From NCBI GenBank assembly GCA_963921425.1, contig OY992833.1:19571738-19635737 (forward strand): a stretch of 64,000 nt of DNA. The letters run 5' to 3'. The DNA comes from Dryas octopetala. Its lineage: Eukaryota > Streptophyta > Magnoliopsida > Rosales > Rosaceae. Positions 63,592 through 64,000 of this stretch are shown here, piece by piece (within the stretch, counting starts at the first letter, position 1; each line of letters opens with the position of its first letter). The position numbers and the translations under genes were made by a program. Under the pieces are notes generated by a model. That model did not search any database, had not been told where the DNA came from, and was given only the letters and a program-made list of their open reading frames with translations.

Positions 63592-63880
63592 GGAGCTCGC
63601 TAGGCTGAAAACCCGAAAGGGCGGTCCAGGCAAAAGTTAAAGCAAACCTGTTGGATTGAAAACCCGAAAGGGGGGTCCAAGCAAAAGTTAGGGTTGAGCT
63701 TAAAAAAAAAAAAAGGAGCTCGCTAGGCTGAAAACCCGAAAGGGCGGTCTAGGCAAAAGTTAGAGCAAACCCGTTGGATTGAAAACCCGAAAGGGCGGTC
63801 CAAGCAAAAGTTAGGGTTGAGCTTAAAAAAAAAGGGCCTGTTGAGCTAAAAATCCAAAAGGGCAGCTCAAGCAAAAATTA
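63592..63880 (+). repeat. Spacer tandem repeat after gag
   Basis: Two units of about 123 bases (from 63592 and 63715) plus a partial third. Each unit is itself two diverged ~45-base halves built on GAAAACCCGAAAGGGCGGTC, then CAAGCAAAAGTTA. Each unit ends in an A run of 10 or more. It is non-coding. Such repeats are common between gag and pol in large plant Ty3/Gypsy elements. Confidence 0.9.
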
Positions 63881-63938
63881 AGGCACAAAAAAAAAAAAAA
63901 AAAATAAATAAATAAATCTTCCCCAAATCAAAAGGGGT

Positions 63939-63979
63939 GAACTACGTATGGCTTGATCCCTTAAAAGGGTACGTAGGCA
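63939..63979 (+). repeat. Third copy of the ACGT-armed motif
   Basis: The pattern GAACTACGT, then TGG(C/T)TTGATCC, a short variable part, and GGGTACGTAGGCAA occurs here and at 60721-60760 and 61008-61047 inside the LTR. The arms CTACGT and ACGTAG are complementary, so each copy can fold as a hairpin. Confidence 0.85.
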
Positions 63980-64000
63980 ATTTAGCCTCAAAAGCTAGAT

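Larger units (their letters stand above)
58739..64000 (+). mobile_element. Ty3/Gypsy LTR retrotransposon, 5' part only
   Basis: From left to right: a 5' LTR (58739-61319), a likely primer-binding stretch, a basic/coiled-coil ORF, a gag ORF with a zinc-knuckle-like end, and a repeat-rich spacer running off the window. Protease, polymerase and the 3' LTR lie outside, so age and target duplication cannot be read; the 5 bases before the LTR are ACTAC. The gag type (a LAHFYSACGE core) belongs to the plant Ty3/Gypsy group that I associate with Tat-like lineages. The lineage call is tentative. Confidence 0.85.

Overview
This is nuclear DNA of a dicot plant. The genes have short exons split by AT-rich GT-AG introns, the intergenic DNA is very AT-rich, and Mutator-like, hAT and Tourist transposons are common, along with a Ty3/Gypsy LTR retrotransposon. 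The protein set is typical of woody eudicots. A Rosaceae source (apple, pear, Prunus type) is a guess from general resemblance only. All gene models are spliced by eye, using reading phase and splice consensus.

Layout. 1.2-2.4 kb (+): a protein made of four diverged ubiquitin-like folds. 3.8-5.3 kb (-): a ROP-interactive CRIB-motif (RIC) protein. 6.85-7.68 kb: a hAT element with a perfect 8-bp target duplication. 9.06-11.22 kb (-): glycolipid transfer protein, six exons. 12.05-12.67 kb: a truncated relative of the hAT element. 14.2-15.6 kb (-): MazG-type dCTP pyrophosphatase. 15.6-20.05 kb: gene-free. 20.75-22.29 kb (+): ribosomal protein L14, five exons.

22.49-28.66 kb: a 6.2-kb long-TIR Mutator-like element. 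Most of its interior is a satellite array, about 13 direct units followed by about 11 units in inverted orientation, so it forms a giant palindrome. 29.35-33.1 kb (-): a protein with several RRM-like segments and a recent in-frame 66-residue tandem duplication. 35.47-35.75 kb (-): a two-exon gene for a 60-residue, probably mitochondrial protein. Its promoter side abuts a second long-TIR Mutator-like element (35.86-38.16 kb), which itself contains a nested hAT element. 38.2-42.2 kb: gene-free apart from a Tourist MITE. 42.2-44.45 kb (+): a PP2C-like pseudophosphatase. 45.46-54.57 kb (-): COP1-interacting protein 7-like, 13 exons, 1325 residues. 58.74 kb to the window end: the 5' part of a Ty3/Gypsy retrotransposon with a 2.58-kb LTR, a leader, a basic/coiled-coil ORF, a frameshifted gag and a repeat-rich spacer.

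The host genes do not form a pathway. They are ordinary, independently regulated genes separated by transposon-rich spacers. The strongest unexplained structures are the palindromic satellite inside the 6.2-kb Mutator-like element and an alternating hairpin minisatellite in the LTR whose two arms change together between unit types.
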